This document shows positions 16,100 to 26,809 of a stretch of DNA of 64,000 nucleotides, piece by piece (within the stretch, counting starts at the first letter, position 1; every line of letters begins with the position of its first letter). Made by a program: the position numbers and the translations under genes. The DNA comes from Hyphomicrobium sp. 99 (GTDB taxonomy: Bacteria; Pseudomonadota; Alphaproteobacteria; Rhizobiales; Hyphomicrobiaceae): NCBI RefSeq assembly GCF_000384335.2, contig NZ_KQ031382.1, forward strand, positions 3,917,545 to 3,981,544. Direction: 5' to 3'. The notes beneath the pieces are model-generated. The model was not told where the DNA came from, ran no database searches, and saw only the letters and a program-made list of their open reading frames with translations.

Positions 16100-17137
16100 T
16101 CAGAGAGCCGCATCCCAAATGATTTCGAGCGTCTCGGTCGCAGGGCCCGTCGCCTCGTATCCACGCGCGACCAGACGACCCTCTTTGGCATCAGCAACCA
16201 TCGCGAGACGAGTCTTCTCATTCAACACCGGCGCTGCGAGCCATGCGAACTGCGGATCGAATTGAGGTTCGGTGCCTCTCATCACATCCGCCCGGTCGCG
16301 GCTGGCTTCGCCGCGCGACTGACCGGGCCAACCCGCTTCGTCCCAGTGATTGGCAGCCACCGCATCTTTGTCGCGGACGCGCGACGCATGCTCGGTGCGC
16401 TCGATAACGGCTGTCTCGTCCGGCGAGATGCCCGCGAGCGTGAAGATCGCCGGCGTCGAAATCGGCCGCTCGCTCAACATCCGGCGCGCCTCAGCGAAAT
16501 CCCGAGCCTCTTCGGCAACCTTCCGTAAGAGATGAGCGGGCGTCGGATGCGGCATCTTCCAAACGCGACGGCGGTTCGCAGCCCAATCCAAATAGAAAAG
16601 CCCGGTCGGATCGCGCATCGGCGCTTGATTGAGAGAGGCGGAAAATCTCCCAGGCGCCATGACTTGTAGAATCCCGGTATAGCCGGGCCACGTCATAACA
16701 GCGAACGGCCCAGCCTTCGCGCCGTTGACCTTCGCGCAGACGATATTGCGACCGAGCCCGGGCGTTTTCCAATCCAGGACACGGATGAGCCGTGCCGAAC
16801 GCCCGTCAGGCGAAGCCGCCGCGCGGCACGTGCAGGCCCATTCGTAATTGATCGAAAAGAAGTATGCGCCCGGCCGGCCGAGCACGCCCGCAATTGCGTC
16901 GATCTCATCGAGATGCACGTTGTTCCAGCGCACGAGCCACGCCCGGGAAATCCGGTCGAGGCCGGTAAGAAGCCGCCTCGGATACCGCCGAGTGGCGATA
17001 TCAAGGAGGGCGTGCGTCTTGCCGGGCGATGCGCGAAGCGTCGCAAGCGGAAAGTCCGGACCGGTTTCGATGACCGGAATATGCTGCAGCTCAGCCTCTT
17101 GGGCTTGCGGTTCGGAAGCCGTAGCAGGAACTGCCAT
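16100..17137 (-). CDS. Acid-ceramidase/NAAA-like Ntn hydrolase
   Basis: A 345-residue protein resembling the choloylglycine/acid-ceramidase group of linear-amide hydrolases. Seen are the presumed nucleophile Cys102 in YEWACTC, the RVLDW motif (119-123; the Arg and Asp of the substrate pocket), FAVMTWPGYTGILQVMAPGR, SLNQAP with the conserved Asn170, a late ISPDETAVIER strand and ANHWD. Such enzymes cleave amide bonds of N-acyl lipids and mature by self-cleavage before the Cys. No signal peptide is obvious. I start at ATG 17137 (GGAA upstream) because longer forms run into the rplU promoter region; ATG 17179 is an alternative. It is divergent from rplU. Confidence 0.65.
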   Translation of the reverse strand: MAVPATASEPQAQEAELQHIPVIETGPDFPLATLRASPGKTHALLDIATRRYPRRLLTGLDRISRAWLVRWNNVHLDEIDAIAGVLGRPGAYFFSINYEWACTCRAAASPDGRSARLIRVLDWKTPGLGRNIVCAKVNGAKAGPFAVMTWPGYTGILQVMAPGRFSASLNQAPMRDPTGLFYLDWAANRRRVWKMPHPTPAHLLRKVAEEARDFAEARRMLSERPISTPAIFTLAGISPDETAVIERTEHASRVRDKDAVAANHWDEAGWPGQSRGEASRDRADVMRGTEPQFDPQFAWLAAPVLNEKTRLAMVADAKEGRLVARGYEATGPATETLEIIWDAAL

Positions 17138-17371
17138 AACTGTTCCGTCTGACCCTCGAGTTGCAGACACATTGACCATAAACGGGGCCTGTTTTTTACG
17201 AATTACGACGCCGTTTCCGTCGACTAGACATATGGCAGAAACGCCGCACGGCAATTGACAATGATCTTCAATTCGACAATAAACCGGCCCAACCGTGGGC
17301 AGGAAAAACCGCCCGCGTTGAATGCGCTGCCCGAGGCTCCCGCTAGCACTGTCTAGCACTCCCTTGAAAGT

Positions 17372-17421
17372 CCACCGTTTTACGGTGGCGCCATAGGGCG
17401 CGGTAACAGGCCTAAAAGGCC
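17372..17421 (+). promoter_or_regulatory. Three consecutive hairpins in the rplU leader
   Basis: Within 50 nt before the Shine-Dalgarno of rplU there are three short perfect hairpins: CCACCG/CGGTGG (17372-17377, 17383-17388), GCGCC/GGCGC (17388-17392, 17397-17401) and GGCCT/AGGCC (17409-17413, 17417-17421). Ribosomal-protein genes often carry autoregulatory leaders; this arrangement would suit one, but no known motif was matched. Confidence 0.4.
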
Positions 17422-17435
17422 GAAAGGACGAAGCC

Positions 17436-17750
17436 ATGTACGCTGTCATCAAGACAGGCGGCAAGCAATACCGCGTTTCCAAGGACGATGTCGTTACGAT
17501 CGAGAGAGTATCGGGCGACGCTGGCGCCAAGGTCGAGTTCGACCAGGTGCTGATGGTCGGTTCGGGTGCAGACGTTACGATTGGTGCGCCGATCGTTTCG
17601 GGCGCTAAGGTCATCGCCGAGCTGGTCAAGCAATCCCGCGGACCGAAGCTGATCGCTTTCAAGAAGCGCCGCCGTAAGAACTCCCGCCGTAAGAAGGGCC
17701 ATCGTCAGGACCTTTCTGTCGTGCGTATCACCGACATCACAGGCGCGTAA
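17436..17750 (+). CDS. rplU: 50S ribosomal protein L21
   Basis: A 104-residue L21, full length for the family. It begins [18 protein letters not shown], has the conserved [10 protein letters not shown] strand and the basic [16 protein letters not shown] segment that contacts 23S rRNA, and ends in [16 protein letters not shown] lies 8 nt upstream of the ATG. It is followed after 30 nt by rpmA, the universal arrangement. Confidence 0.98.
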   Translation: MYAVIKTGGKQYRVSKDDVVTIERVSGDAGAKVEFDQVLMVGSGADVTIGAPIVSGAKVIAELVKQSRGPKLIAFKKRRRKNSRRKKGHRQDLSVVRITDITGA

Positions 17751-17780
17751 CGAGCCGCCGCTCCATTCGAGGACTTTGAA

Positions 17781-18053
17781 ATGGCACAAAAGAAAGCAGG
17801 CGGTTCGACACGTAACGGCCGCGATTCCGAAAGCAAACGCCTCGGCATCAAACGTTACGGCGGCGAATACGTCATTCCCGGCAACATCCTTTGCCGTCAG
17901 CGCGGAACCCAGTGGCATCCGGGCGCAGGCGTTGGCATGGGAACGGACCACACCATCTTCGCCGTCGAAGAAGGCACGGTCGAATTCGCAACCAAGCGCA
18001 ACGGCCGCATTTATATTTCTGTGAAGCCCGCCAAGCCCATCGCGGCGGAATAA
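17781..18053 (+). CDS. rpmA: 50S ribosomal protein L27
   Basis: A 90-residue L27. The N-terminus [20 protein letters not shown] is the extended tail that reaches the peptidyl-transferase centre and is not preceded by a Firmicutes-type cleavable extension. The core motifs [15 protein letters not shown] and [10 protein letters not shown] are intact. GAGG lies upstream of the ATG. It is co-transcribed with rplU; a palindrome and a terminator follow. Confidence 0.98.
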   Translation: MAQKKAGGSTRNGRDSESKRLGIKRYGGEYVIPGNILCRQRGTQWHPGAGVGMGTDHTIFAVEEGTVEFATKRNGRIYISVKPAKPIAAE

Positions 18054-18063
18054 CATTTCTAAC

Positions 18064-18107
18064 TGCACTTGGCGGCGGGCTCCGCGTCAGCGGAGTCGCC
18101 AAGTGCA
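18064..18107. repeat. Long palindromic element (copy 1)
   Basis: An 11-bp perfect outer stem (TGCACTTGGCG / CGCCAAGTGCA) encloses an inner stem CTCCGC / GCGGAG with a four-base loop. The core GGCTCCGCG..AGCGGAGTCGC recurs at 59714-59754 with different but again self-complementary arms, so it behaves as a dispersed extragenic palindrome. Confidence 0.7.
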
Positions 18108-18126
18108 AAGAAAAGCAATGTCCAAT

Positions 18127-18151
18127 GGGGATGGCTCTGCCGTCCCCTTTT
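18127..18151 (+). terminator. Rho-independent terminator of rplU-rpmA
   Basis: Stem GGGGATGG / CCGTCCCC with a 5-base loop (one G-T pair), followed by TTTT and a second T-run a few bases on. It lies 74 nt after the rpmA stop and just before the GNAT gene. Confidence 0.8.
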
Positions 18152-18206
18152 GCCTTTTTGAGCGCCCGCTCATATCGTGGACTGAATTTCGCGCTTAACC
18201 GAGGCC

Positions 18207-19765
<1,559 letters not shown>

Positions 19766-19807
19766 AGCGCGGCGACGCCGAACGGATCGCTTGCTCCATT
19801 CGCGCAA

Positions 19808-19831
19808 CTCACACACAATTGTGCGAGTGAG
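19808..19831. promoter_or_regulatory. Near-palindrome upstream of the cation antiporter
   Basis: A perfect CACAATTGTG core flanked by CTCAC on the left and GTGAG on the right, with unequal spacers of 1 and 3 bases. It lies 40 nt before the antiporter start, in the gap after obgE, where an operator would be expected. No regulator is identified. Confidence 0.3.
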
Positions 19832-19870
19832 ATTTAAACCGCCAAGACAAGCATCCAGGAAAGACCGCGC

Positions 19871-20968
19871 ATGACCCACCCAGGCCGAACACCCGTTTGG
19901 ACGTGGGCCGTCCCCGTTTTTGGACTTCTGTTTTTCGTTGTAGCGACCGCCACGGGATACGGCGAGGATTTCGCGTCTCACCCGCTCGGCATAATAGAAA
20001 CCGCTATTCTCATCCCGTTGCTCATCGGCGCGGTGTTCGCGGCCGTCTATCACGCCGAAGAGGTCGCCCACATCATGGGAGAACCCCTAGGCACGCTCGT
20101 CCTGACGATTGCTGTCACGATCATAGAGTTGGCACTGATCGTTTCGCTGATGTTGACCGGCAAGGCGACGCCGACTCTGGTGCGTGAAACCGTCTTCGCG
20201 GTCATCATGATCGTCACGACCGGCCTCGTCGGCCTCTGCATCGTCGTCGGTGGCATCCGCTATCGCGAGCAGAGATTCGACGTGACGTCGGTGAAAATCT
20301 ATCTCGCCATGTTGATCGTGCTGGCGACGCTGACGATCATCCTGCCGAACTACACGATAACGGCGCCCGGAAATCTCTATTCCGAAAGCCAGCTGATATT
20401 CGTCAGCACCGTCACCATCGCGCTCTACCTCGTGTTTCTATATACGCAGACGGTCCTCCATCGGGGCTACTTCGTCGGCGAACACACGGAAAAAAGTGAC
20501 TCCCCTGCCGGCCAAGGCAAGCTCGCCCTCGCGGCGCTTTTGCTTTGTGTTGCATTGGCGGCTGTCGTGCTCCTGGCCAAGCTCATCGCTGTCGTGATTG
20601 ACGTCGGCGTGTCCAAATTCGATGCGCCGTCGAGCATCAGCGGCGTGATCATCGCGCTGATCGTGCTGACGCCGGAATCGATCGCCGCCGTCAGGGCAGC
20701 CCAGAAAGACGATCTCCAGAAGAGTCTCAACCTTGCGCTCGGATCATCGCTGGCAACCATCGGCCTGACGATCCCAGCCATTGCTGCGGCCAACCTCTTC
20801 ATTAACAAGCCGCTGATCCTCGGCCTCGATACCGGCGACCTCGCCCTCCTCGTCATGACGTTCGCAACGAGCATCCTGACGTTCAGCACCGGTCGCACGA
20901 ACGTGCTCTTCGGCTTTCTGCACCTCGTGATCTTCGGGACCTTCATGTTCCTGACGTTTGTCCCGTAA
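19871..20968 (+). CDS. ChaA-like calcium/sodium:proton antiporter
   Basis: A 365-residue inner-membrane protein with about eleven hydrophobic segments and the two alpha repeats of the CaCA superfamily: EPLGTLVLTIAVTIIELALI in the first half, and LTPESIAAVRAA...NLALGSSLATIGLTIPA in the second, each carrying the key Glu. A short hydrophilic loop lies between the halves. It exchanges Ca2+ or Na+ for protons. It interrupts the usual obgE-proB neighbourhood and is preceded by a near-palindrome. Confidence 0.85.
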   Translation: MTHPGRTPVWTWAVPVFGLLFFVVATATGYGEDFASHPLGIIETAILIPLLIGAVFAAVYHAEEVAHIMGEPLGTLVLTIAVTIIELALIVSLMLTGKATPTLVRETVFAVIMIVTTGLVGLCIVVGGIRYREQRFDVTSVKIYLAMLIVLATLTIILPNYTITAPGNLYSESQLIFVSTVTIALYLVFLYTQTVLHRGYFVGEHTEKSDSPAGQGKLALAALLLCVALAAVVLLAKLIAVVIDVGVSKFDAPSSISGVIIALIVLTPESIAAVRAAQKDDLQKSLNLALGSSLATIGLTIPAIAAANLFINKPLILGLDTGDLALLVMTFATSILTFSTGRTNVLFGFLHLVIFGTFMFLTFVP

Positions 20969-21111
20969 CGTCGAATTAGCCATTCGGCCCTGCAATTGGT
21001 AAAAACCGCTCCGGCATTGCCGTTATGCGGCAGCCGCCCCTTGCCGGAATGCTCACATTTGAAGATAAGCAGGCCACAGCCCGCTTCCCGACGCTTTTTT
21101 TCGAGATGGAA

Positions 21112-22272
21112 ATGGTCCGCCCGTCAGCATCCGATGCAACGACGCTCACCGCGCGCCCCGAATGGGCCGAGGCGCAGCGCATCGTGGTCAAAATCGGCTC
21201 CGCCCTGCTGACCGACCGCACCACGGGCCGCATCAAATCCGCTTGGCTCAACTCGCTGATGGACGACGTGGCTGAGCTTGCCAAAGCCGGCAAGGAAATC
21301 GTCCTCGTTTCATCGGGCTCGATTGCACTCGGCCGCCACGCCCTGAACCTCCCGAAAGGCCCCTTGGAGCTCGAGCAGAGCCAGGCCGCAGCGGCAGTCG
21401 GCCAGATCAGCCTCGCCCACGCCTATCAGGAACTCGCCGCCGCGCGCGGACTGACGGCTGCCCAAGTTCTCCTCACGCTCGGCGACACCGAAGAACGCCA
21501 GCGCTATTTGAACGCCCGCAACACCATCGAAGTGCTGCTTGCGCTCAAAGCCATCCCCGTCGTCAACGAAAACGATACCGTTGCGACGGCCGAAATCCGT
21601 TACGGCGACAACGATCGACTGTCAGCGCGCGTCGCCTCGATGGTCTCCGCCGATTGCCTCGTGCTGCTGTCGGACATCGATGGGCTCTACACAGCCCCCC
21701 CGAACGACGACCCCAATGCCGAACACATTCCTCTCGTGACCGAGATTACGCCCGAGATCGAAGCGATGGCGGGCGACGCCGGAACGGAGCTTTCCAAAGG
21801 CGGCATGAAGACCAAAATCACCGCCGGGAAGATCGCCCTCGCCGCCGGTACCGACATGGTCATCACCACGGGCAAAATCTACCATCCGCTGCGCGCCATT
21901 TCGGAAGGCGCACGCGTCACTTGGTTTATCGCGAAGTCCGACCCGGTCACCGCGAAGAAGCGTTGGATATCGGGCCAACTGGTGCCTAACGGCCAAATCT
22001 TCCTCGATGCCGGCGCCGAGAAAGCGCTCCTCACCGGCAAAAGCCTCTTGCCGGCCGGCGTCACCCGCATCGACGGCGCGTTTGGCCGTGGCGACGCCGT
22101 GATCATCCGCTCGGCCGACGGGCGCGAACTCGGACGCGGCCTTGTTGCCTATGCGGCGGACGAAGCACGGCGTATCATGGGAAAACGGTCCGGCGAGATT
22201 GCCGCGATACTCGGTTACGAAGGACGCGACACGCTCATCCATCGGGATGATATGGCGTTGACGAGGACTTGA
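21112..22272 (+). CDS. proB: Glutamate 5-kinase
   Basis: A 386-residue enzyme catalysing the first step of proline synthesis (glutamate to glutamyl 5-phosphate). The amino-acid-kinase domain shows [30 protein letters not shown] and the [13 protein letters not shown] loop. The C-terminal PUA domain (from about 290) contains [18 protein letters not shown] sequence. I use ATG 21112 with GAG 6 nt upstream; in-frame ATGs at 21025, 21049 and 21106 exist and would add a non-conserved N-terminus. It is followed by proA after 4 nt. Confidence 0.93.
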   Translation: MVRPSASDATTLTARPEWAEAQRIVVKIGSALLTDRTTGRIKSAWLNSLMDDVAELAKAGKEIVLVSSGSIALGRHALNLPKGPLELEQSQAAAAVGQISLAHAYQELAAARGLTAAQVLLTLGDTEERQRYLNARNTIEVLLALKAIPVVNENDTVATAEIRYGDNDRLSARVASMVSADCLVLLSDIDGLYTAPPNDDPNAEHIPLVTEITPEIEAMAGDAGTELSKGGMKTKITAGKIALAAGTDMVITTGKIYHPLRAISEGARVTWFIAKSDPVTAKKRWISGQLVPNGQIFLDAGAEKALLTGKSLLPAGVTRIDGAFGRGDAVIIRSADGRELGRGLVAYAADEARRIMGKRSGEIAAILGYEGRDTLIHRDDMALTRT

Positions 22273-22276
22273 AGCG

Positions 22277-23563
22277 ATGAACAGACCCGAGCGCATCGAG
22301 AACGATACCGCCGCGTTGATGCGCGGCATCGGCGAAGCCGCCAAGGCTGCAAGCCGCCGGCTCGCCATCGCCACGCCGGAAGAAAAGAACAACGCGCTCA
22401 AGGCCGCAGCCAAAGCTCTGCGCGATGCGACGCCGAAAATTCTCGAAGCCAACGTCAAGGACGTCGAAGCGGCAAAGGCTGCCGGACGCCCCGCATCGTT
22501 CGTCGACAGGCTGATGCTCGACGAAAAACGCGTCGCTGGCATCGCGAAGGGCCTTGAGGAAATCGCCGAATTGCCCGATCCCGTCGGCACCGTGCTTGCT
22601 GAATGGACACGGCCCAACGGCCTGAAATTCCAGCGCGTACGCGTTCCGCTCGGAACGATCGGCATCATTTACGAAAGCCGCCCAAATGTGACGGCCGATG
22701 CCGGCGCGCTGTCGCTGAAAGCGGGCAACGCATCGATCCTGCGCGGCGGCTCGGAAAGCCATCATTCGAGCGTCGCCATTCACGCCTGCCTCGTTGAAGG
22801 ACTGCGCGCGGCCGGACTGCCCGAAGCTTCTATTCAGCTCGTCCCGACGACGGACCGCGAAGCGGTCGGCGCGATGTTGCGTGGTCTCGACGGCGCCGTC
22901 GATGTCATCGTTCCTCGCGGCGGCAAAAGCCTCGTTCAACGCGTGCAGGATGAAGCGCGAGTTCCGGTCTTCGCGCATCTCGAAGGCATTTGTCACACCT
23001 ATGTCGACCAAGCCGCCGATCTCGACATCGCCCTACCGATCGTCGTCAACGCCAAGATGCGGCGAACCGGCGTCTGCGGCGCCACCGAGTGCCTGCTCAT
23101 CGACAAGAACGCCAAGACCGACTTCGTTGGTCCGCTTGTAAAAGCGCTGTTGGACGAGGGCTGCGAAGTCCGCGGCGACGCGTTTGTGCAGAAGGCCGAT
23201 CCGCGCGTCAAACCCGCATCGGACGAGGATTTCGGCAAGGAATTCCTCGAAGCGATCATCGCCGTCAAAATGGTCGACGGCGTTGACGAAGCCATCGAGC
23301 ACATCGCCCGCTACGGATCGCAGCATACCGACGCCATCATCACCGGATCCGAAGCGACCGCCGAACGGTTCCTCGATCGCGTGGACTCGGCCATCGTCCT
23401 CGTCAACGCCTCGACCCAGTTCGCCGACGGAGGCGAATTCGGCTTCGGCGGCGAGATCGGCATCGCAACCGGCAAGATGCATGCGCGCGGACCTGTCGGC
23501 GTCGAGCAATTGACGAGCTTCAAGTACAAGGTGCGCGGCAACGGCCAGATCAGGCCGAAGTGA
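22277..23563 (+). CDS. proA: Gamma-glutamyl phosphate reductase
   Basis: A 428-residue aldehyde-dehydrogenase-like enzyme that reduces glutamyl 5-phosphate to the semialdehyde with NADPH, second step of proline synthesis. Characteristic are [40 protein letters not shown] and the active-site cysteine in [11 protein letters not shown]. The C-terminal [19 protein letters not shown] stretch is conserved. It is co-transcribed with proB. Confidence 0.97.
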   Translation: MNRPERIENDTAALMRGIGEAAKAASRRLAIATPEEKNNALKAAAKALRDATPKILEANVKDVEAAKAAGRPASFVDRLMLDEKRVAGIAKGLEEIAELPDPVGTVLAEWTRPNGLKFQRVRVPLGTIGIIYESRPNVTADAGALSLKAGNASILRGGSESHHSSVAIHACLVEGLRAAGLPEASIQLVPTTDREAVGAMLRGLDGAVDVIVPRGGKSLVQRVQDEARVPVFAHLEGICHTYVDQAADLDIALPIVVNAKMRRTGVCGATECLLIDKNAKTDFVGPLVKALLDEGCEVRGDAFVQKADPRVKPASDEDFGKEFLEAIIAVKMVDGVDEAIEHIARYGSQHTDAIITGSEATAERFLDRVDSAIVLVNASTQFADGGEFGFGGEIGIATGKMHARGPVGVEQLTSFKYKVRGNGQIRPK

Positions 23564-23588
23564 TGAACCGCGGAGAGGCACCTCTGAG

Positions 23589-24242
23589 TTGACGCGAAAG
23601 ATTCCGCTGCAAAGCTTCGGCTCCCTTCGCGTCAAAACCCCATTGTGTCTTCCGGGGCAACGCATAGGCGTGATGGGAGGTACGTTTAACCCTCCCCATG
23701 ACGGTCATCGCATCGCGGCCGAAGCGGCGATGAAACGGCTGAACCTCGACCAGCTCTGGTGGCTCATCACGCCGGGCAACCCGCTCAAATCGAACAACGG
23801 ACTTTCCCCGCTCCCCGAGCGCATGAAGCTTGTCCAAACATTCGCGCGTGGCCCTAGGATGAAGATCACGGGCTTCGAGCGCGAGCTCGGCACGCGCTAT
23901 ACCGCCGGAACGCTGTCGTTCCTGACGCGCCGCTACCCCGCCGTCCGCTTCGTCTGGATCATGGGCGCCGATAACCTCGCCTACTTCGACCGCTGGCAGC
24001 ATTGGCGACACATCGCCGAAATCATGCCGATTGCGATCGTCGATCGGCCCGGCTGGCGTCATGCTGGCTTGGCCTCTCCGGCCGCTCGTGCCCTCGAGCG
24101 CTATCGCGTGCCTGAGTCCGAAGCGGCCACCCTGGCCGACCTCCGCCCGCCCGCCTGGATGCTCCTGACCATCCGTCTTTCGGGACTTTCCTCGACCGCT
24201 TTACGCAGTGCAGCACCCCGCGTCCTGGTGCCCAATAATTAA
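23589..24242 (+). CDS. nadD: Nicotinate-nucleotide adenylyltransferase
   Basis: A 217-residue enzyme joining nicotinate mononucleotide and ATP to deamido-NAD. The nucleotidyltransferase motif GGTFNPPHDGH is present, together with WLITPGNPLK, WIMGADNLAYF and the late LSSTALR (SSTxIR-type motif). The only suitable start is TTG 23589, with GGAGAGG 10 nt upstream; the first ATG in frame would cut the core motif. It follows proA by 25 nt, as is usual in this order. Confidence 0.93.
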   Translation: MTRKIPLQSFGSLRVKTPLCLPGQRIGVMGGTFNPPHDGHRIAAEAAMKRLNLDQLWWLITPGNPLKSNNGLSPLPERMKLVQTFARGPRMKITGFERELGTRYTAGTLSFLTRRYPAVRFVWIMGADNLAYFDRWQHWRHIAEIMPIAIVDRPGWRHAGLASPAARALERYRVPESEAATLADLRPPAWMLLTIRLSGLSSTALRSAAPRVLVPNN

Positions 24243-24355
24243 GTCTCTGATTTATATGACACTTCTGCGACAGACCCGCCCTCATTTCCAATTGCGGCCC
24301 GGCCCGACGCCCTTTAATATCTAAGGCGTTCCGGATAATCCGGACTCTGAAAGAC

Positions 24356-24817
24356 ATGCGGGACCAACCAGCAAAGGACGTTCGCCGCTTGATTCGAACC
24401 ACAACCGAGGCCGCCCGTAAGGGCTCCTCTCCCGCCACGTCCGCCGCCCCGGCGCCGGACTCGGCAGCCCTGCTTGATGATGTCGTCCGTTGGCTTGACG
24501 ACGCAAAGGCAGAGGATATCGTCTCCCTTCCCCTCAAAGGCAAATCCGCACTAGGCGATTACATGGTCGTCGCGTCGGGCCGTAACGACCGGCACGTTGG
24601 CGCCATCGCCGAACAGCTGCGGGAAAAGCTGAAAGCACGCGGCGAATCCCGCGTCAGGGTCGAAGGCTTGGGCGCCTGCGATTGGGTGCTGATCGACACC
24701 GGCGACGTGATCGTTCACGTCTTCCGGCCCGAGGTCCGCGAATTCTATAACCTCGAAAAGATGTGGCAGGCGGAGATCCCGCCGGACGCATCGCGCGGCG
24801 ACTCCTCGCAGCACTGA
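24356..24817 (+). CDS. rsfS: Ribosomal silencing factor RsfS
   Basis: A 153-residue protein of the Iojap/RsfS family, which binds L14 on the 50S subunit and blocks subunit joining in starvation. Core motifs are WLDDAKAEDIVSLPLKGKS, DYMVVASGRNDRHVGAIAEQ and DWVLIDTGDVIVHVFRPEVR, with the closing EFYNLEKMW. About 38 poorly conserved residues precede the core, so the true start could be later. It sits between nadD and rlmH, the standard neighbourhood. Confidence 0.93.
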   Translation: MRDQPAKDVRRLIRTTTEAARKGSSPATSAAPAPDSAALLDDVVRWLDDAKAEDIVSLPLKGKSALGDYMVVASGRNDRHVGAIAEQLREKLKARGESRVRVEGLGACDWVLIDTGDVIVHVFRPEVREFYNLEKMWQAEIPPDASRGDSSQH

Positions 24818-24850
24818 TTGCGTGGACTGAGAAGACCACCTGAAGCGGAC

Positions 24851-24873
24851 GCGGCCGAGCACTCTTCGGCCGC
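24851..24873. repeat. Short inverted repeat between rsfS and rlmH
   Basis: Stem GCGGCCGA / TCGGCCGC with a 7-base loop, in the 71-nt gap. No T-run follows, so it is more likely an mRNA structure or processing site than a terminator. Confidence 0.45.
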
Positions 24874-24888
24874 GCTAACGGACGATTG

Positions 24889-25371
24889 ATGCGCATCGCG
24901 ATTTCGGCGGTCGGGAAACTGAAGGACGCCGAGGAACGCGCCATCGTCGAGCGCTACGCCAAACGCCTCAATGGCGCCGGCAAATCGCTGGGCCTCGGAC
25001 CAATCGATATTCGCGAATTCCCCGAAAGCCGCGCAGCCGGAGCGGACGAGCGCAAACGCGATGAAGCGGCGCGTCTCCTGAAAGACATCGGCGCGGGCGA
25101 CGTCACAGTCGCGCTCGACCCGTTTGGACGCTCTCTGTCAAGCGAAGCCTTCGCCGCCTTCATTCGCGAAACCCGCGATGGCGGCGCGAAGACATGCCAC
25201 TTCCTCATCGGCGGCCCTGATGGCCACGGAGACGCCGCCCTCAGCGCGGCGGCGATGAAATTATCGCTTGGCGCTCTGACCCTTCCACACGGCCTTGCAC
25301 GCGTCGTCCTCGCGGAGCAGCTTTACCGCGCAGCGACGATCCTTTCCGGACATCCCTACCATCGCGCATGA
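24889..25371 (+). CDS. rlmH: 23S rRNA pseudouridine-1915 N3-methyltransferase
   Basis: A 160-residue SPOUT methyltransferase. It starts MRIAISAVGKLK at ATG 24889. The trefoil-knot motifs are CHFLIGGPDGHG and LTLPHGLARVVLAEQLYRA..ILSGHPYHR, which close the SAM pocket. It modifies pseudouridine 1915 of 23S rRNA on the 70S ribosome. Coupled to rsfS by position. Confidence 0.96.
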   Translation: MRIAISAVGKLKDAEERAIVERYAKRLNGAGKSLGLGPIDIREFPESRAAGADERKRDEAARLLKDIGAGDVTVALDPFGRSLSSEAFAAFIRETRDGGAKTCHFLIGGPDGHGDAALSAAAMKLSLGALTLPHGLARVVLAEQLYRAATILSGHPYHRA

Positions 25372-25377
25372 GGGGTA

Positions 25378-25941
25378 ATGGCTGCCGAGCGAACAAAAAC
25401 GCTGCCGGTCGAAAGTGCTCCGATCGTCAAATACAGCTTCCCGCCGATCAGCCCGGCTGGTGCACGCTTGCTGATCCTCGGCACGCTGCCTGGAGAAGAA
25501 TCGCTCCGCCTCCAGCAATATTACGGACATCCGAGAAATCATTTCTGGCCGCTCATCGCCGCCCTCTCCGACAAGCCGCTTCCTGCGACCTATGAGGACC
25601 GTCTGGCGCTCTTGGAAATCAATCGATGGGCGGTTTGGGACGTCCTTGAAGGCGCCGAGCGCATCGGCAGCTCGGACGCCGCGATAAGAAATCCGGCTGC
25701 GAATGCGTTCGGCGCGTACTTCGCAGCCAATCCGGCAATCAGCGCGATAGCCTTCAACGGCCAAAAGGCGCGCGACCTCTTCCGCCGCTTCGTCGTGAAG
25801 CCCGGCCTCGTCGCGGAGACCGATTTCGCGATGATCGAATTACCGTCATCCAGTCCGCTCTACACGAAAACGCTCGACGAAAAGCTGGCGGTTTGGCGAG
25901 CCAAACTTGCGCCGCACACCCGGTCCAGCTGCAAGCGTTAG
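25378..25941 (+). CDS. DNA-deoxyinosine (hypoxanthine) glycosylase, UDG superfamily family 6
   Basis: A 187-residue base-excision repair enzyme. Motif 1 reads LGTLPGEESLRLQQYYGHPRN; the Asn in HPRNHFW is the catalytic-side residue characteristic of the hypoxanthine-specific family 6 of the uracil-DNA glycosylase superfamily. A late ELPSSSPLY corresponds to the minor-groove intercalating motif (PSxSP). It removes deaminated adenine from DNA. It starts 6 nt after rlmH and overlaps the convergent SDR gene by 4 nt. Confidence 0.85.
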   Translation: MAAERTKTLPVESAPIVKYSFPPISPAGARLLILGTLPGEESLRLQQYYGHPRNHFWPLIAALSDKPLPATYEDRLALLEINRWAVWDVLEGAERIGSSDAAIRNPAANAFGAYFAANPAISAIAFNGQKARDLFRRFVVKPGLVAETDFAMIELPSSSPLYTKTLDEKLAVWRAKLAPHTRSSCKR

Positions 25942-26762
25942 GAATTTCGCGTAAAATAATCGATTGCGAACTGCGGAAACGCGCGCCGCATGGCAACGGC
26001 CAAATAGGTCGGCGTCGTAACGTAATAGTGACGTCGCGGCCGAGCGCTTTCGACAGCATGAATGAGCCGCTTGCTCACCGCTTCCGGCTCGAGCTTGAAC
26101 GTCACCTTGCCACCGGCCTTCATCGCCTCGATACGTGCCTGATACACATCCCGATGCGGCGAGTTCTCGATATCGACCGTCGCGAGAAGCCGCGCCAGCG
26201 CGTTTTCCACGAACCGCGAACGGATCGGCCCAGGCTCGATCAATGAAACCGAAATTCCCGATCCATCGAGTTCGAGCCGCAGCGACGTCGTCAACGCTTC
26301 GAGCGCGAATTTCGACGCACAGTAGGCGCCGCGATATGGCGCAACCACCAAGCCGAGCACGGACGAGCAATTGACGATGCGCCCCGATCCGTTCTTGCGC
26401 ATCGACGGAATGAGCCGCCGTGTCAGATCGTGCGTGCCGATGACATTGACTTCGAGCTGCTCGCGCAACAGCTGCGGCGACAAATCCTCAATCGCGCCGG
26501 GCTGCGCGAACGCAGCGTTATTGAAAAGCGCGTCGATCTTGCCGCGCGTCATCTCCAGCGCCCTGATGGCGCACGTTGCAATCGATTGAGGATCGGCGAG
26601 CTCGAGAGGCAGGGCCTCGACGCCGAGGAAATTTTTGAGCCGCGCGAGATCTTCAGGTTTGCGGGCCGTCGCGATCACGCGCCAGCCACGCTCGCGCATC
26701 GTCCGCGCCGCGTCGAGACCGATGCCGGACGAACATCCGGTGATGAGAATAGAGCGAGTCAT
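25938..26762 (-). CDS. Short-chain dehydrogenase/reductase (SDR)
   Basis: A 274-residue classical SDR with TGCSSGIG, NNAAFAQPG, SSVLGLVVAPYRGAYCASK (catalytic Ser and YxxxK) and a long C-terminal section (EPGPIRSRFVENALAR and beyond) resembling retinol-dehydrogenase-like or DltE-like bacterial SDRs. NADPH use is suggested by the Arg-containing TARK after the second strand. It is the last gene of a minus-strand group (mcd, META protein, SDR), 47 nt after the META gene. Confidence 0.87.
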   Translation of the reverse strand: MTRSILITGCSSGIGLDAARTMRERGWRVIATARKPEDLARLKNFLGVEALPLELADPQSIATCAIRALEMTRGKIDALFNNAAFAQPGAIEDLSPQLLREQLEVNVIGTHDLTRRLIPSMRKNGSGRIVNCSSVLGLVVAPYRGAYCASKFALEALTTSLRLELDGSGISVSLIEPGPIRSRFVENALARLLATVDIENSPHRDVYQARIEAMKAGGKVTFKLEPEAVSKRLIHAVESARPRRHYYVTTPTYLAVAMRRAFPQFAIDYFTRNS

Positions 26763-26809
26763 TGGGCTCCGGTCGTTGGGGCCGCTCGGCGACGATGCCG
26801 CCCGCCCTA

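Noticed and set aside
17138..17662. Upstream extension of the acid-ceramidase-like gene to 17662
   Set aside because: It would run antisense through rplU and its leader; the conserved domain and a suitable ATG begin at 17137.
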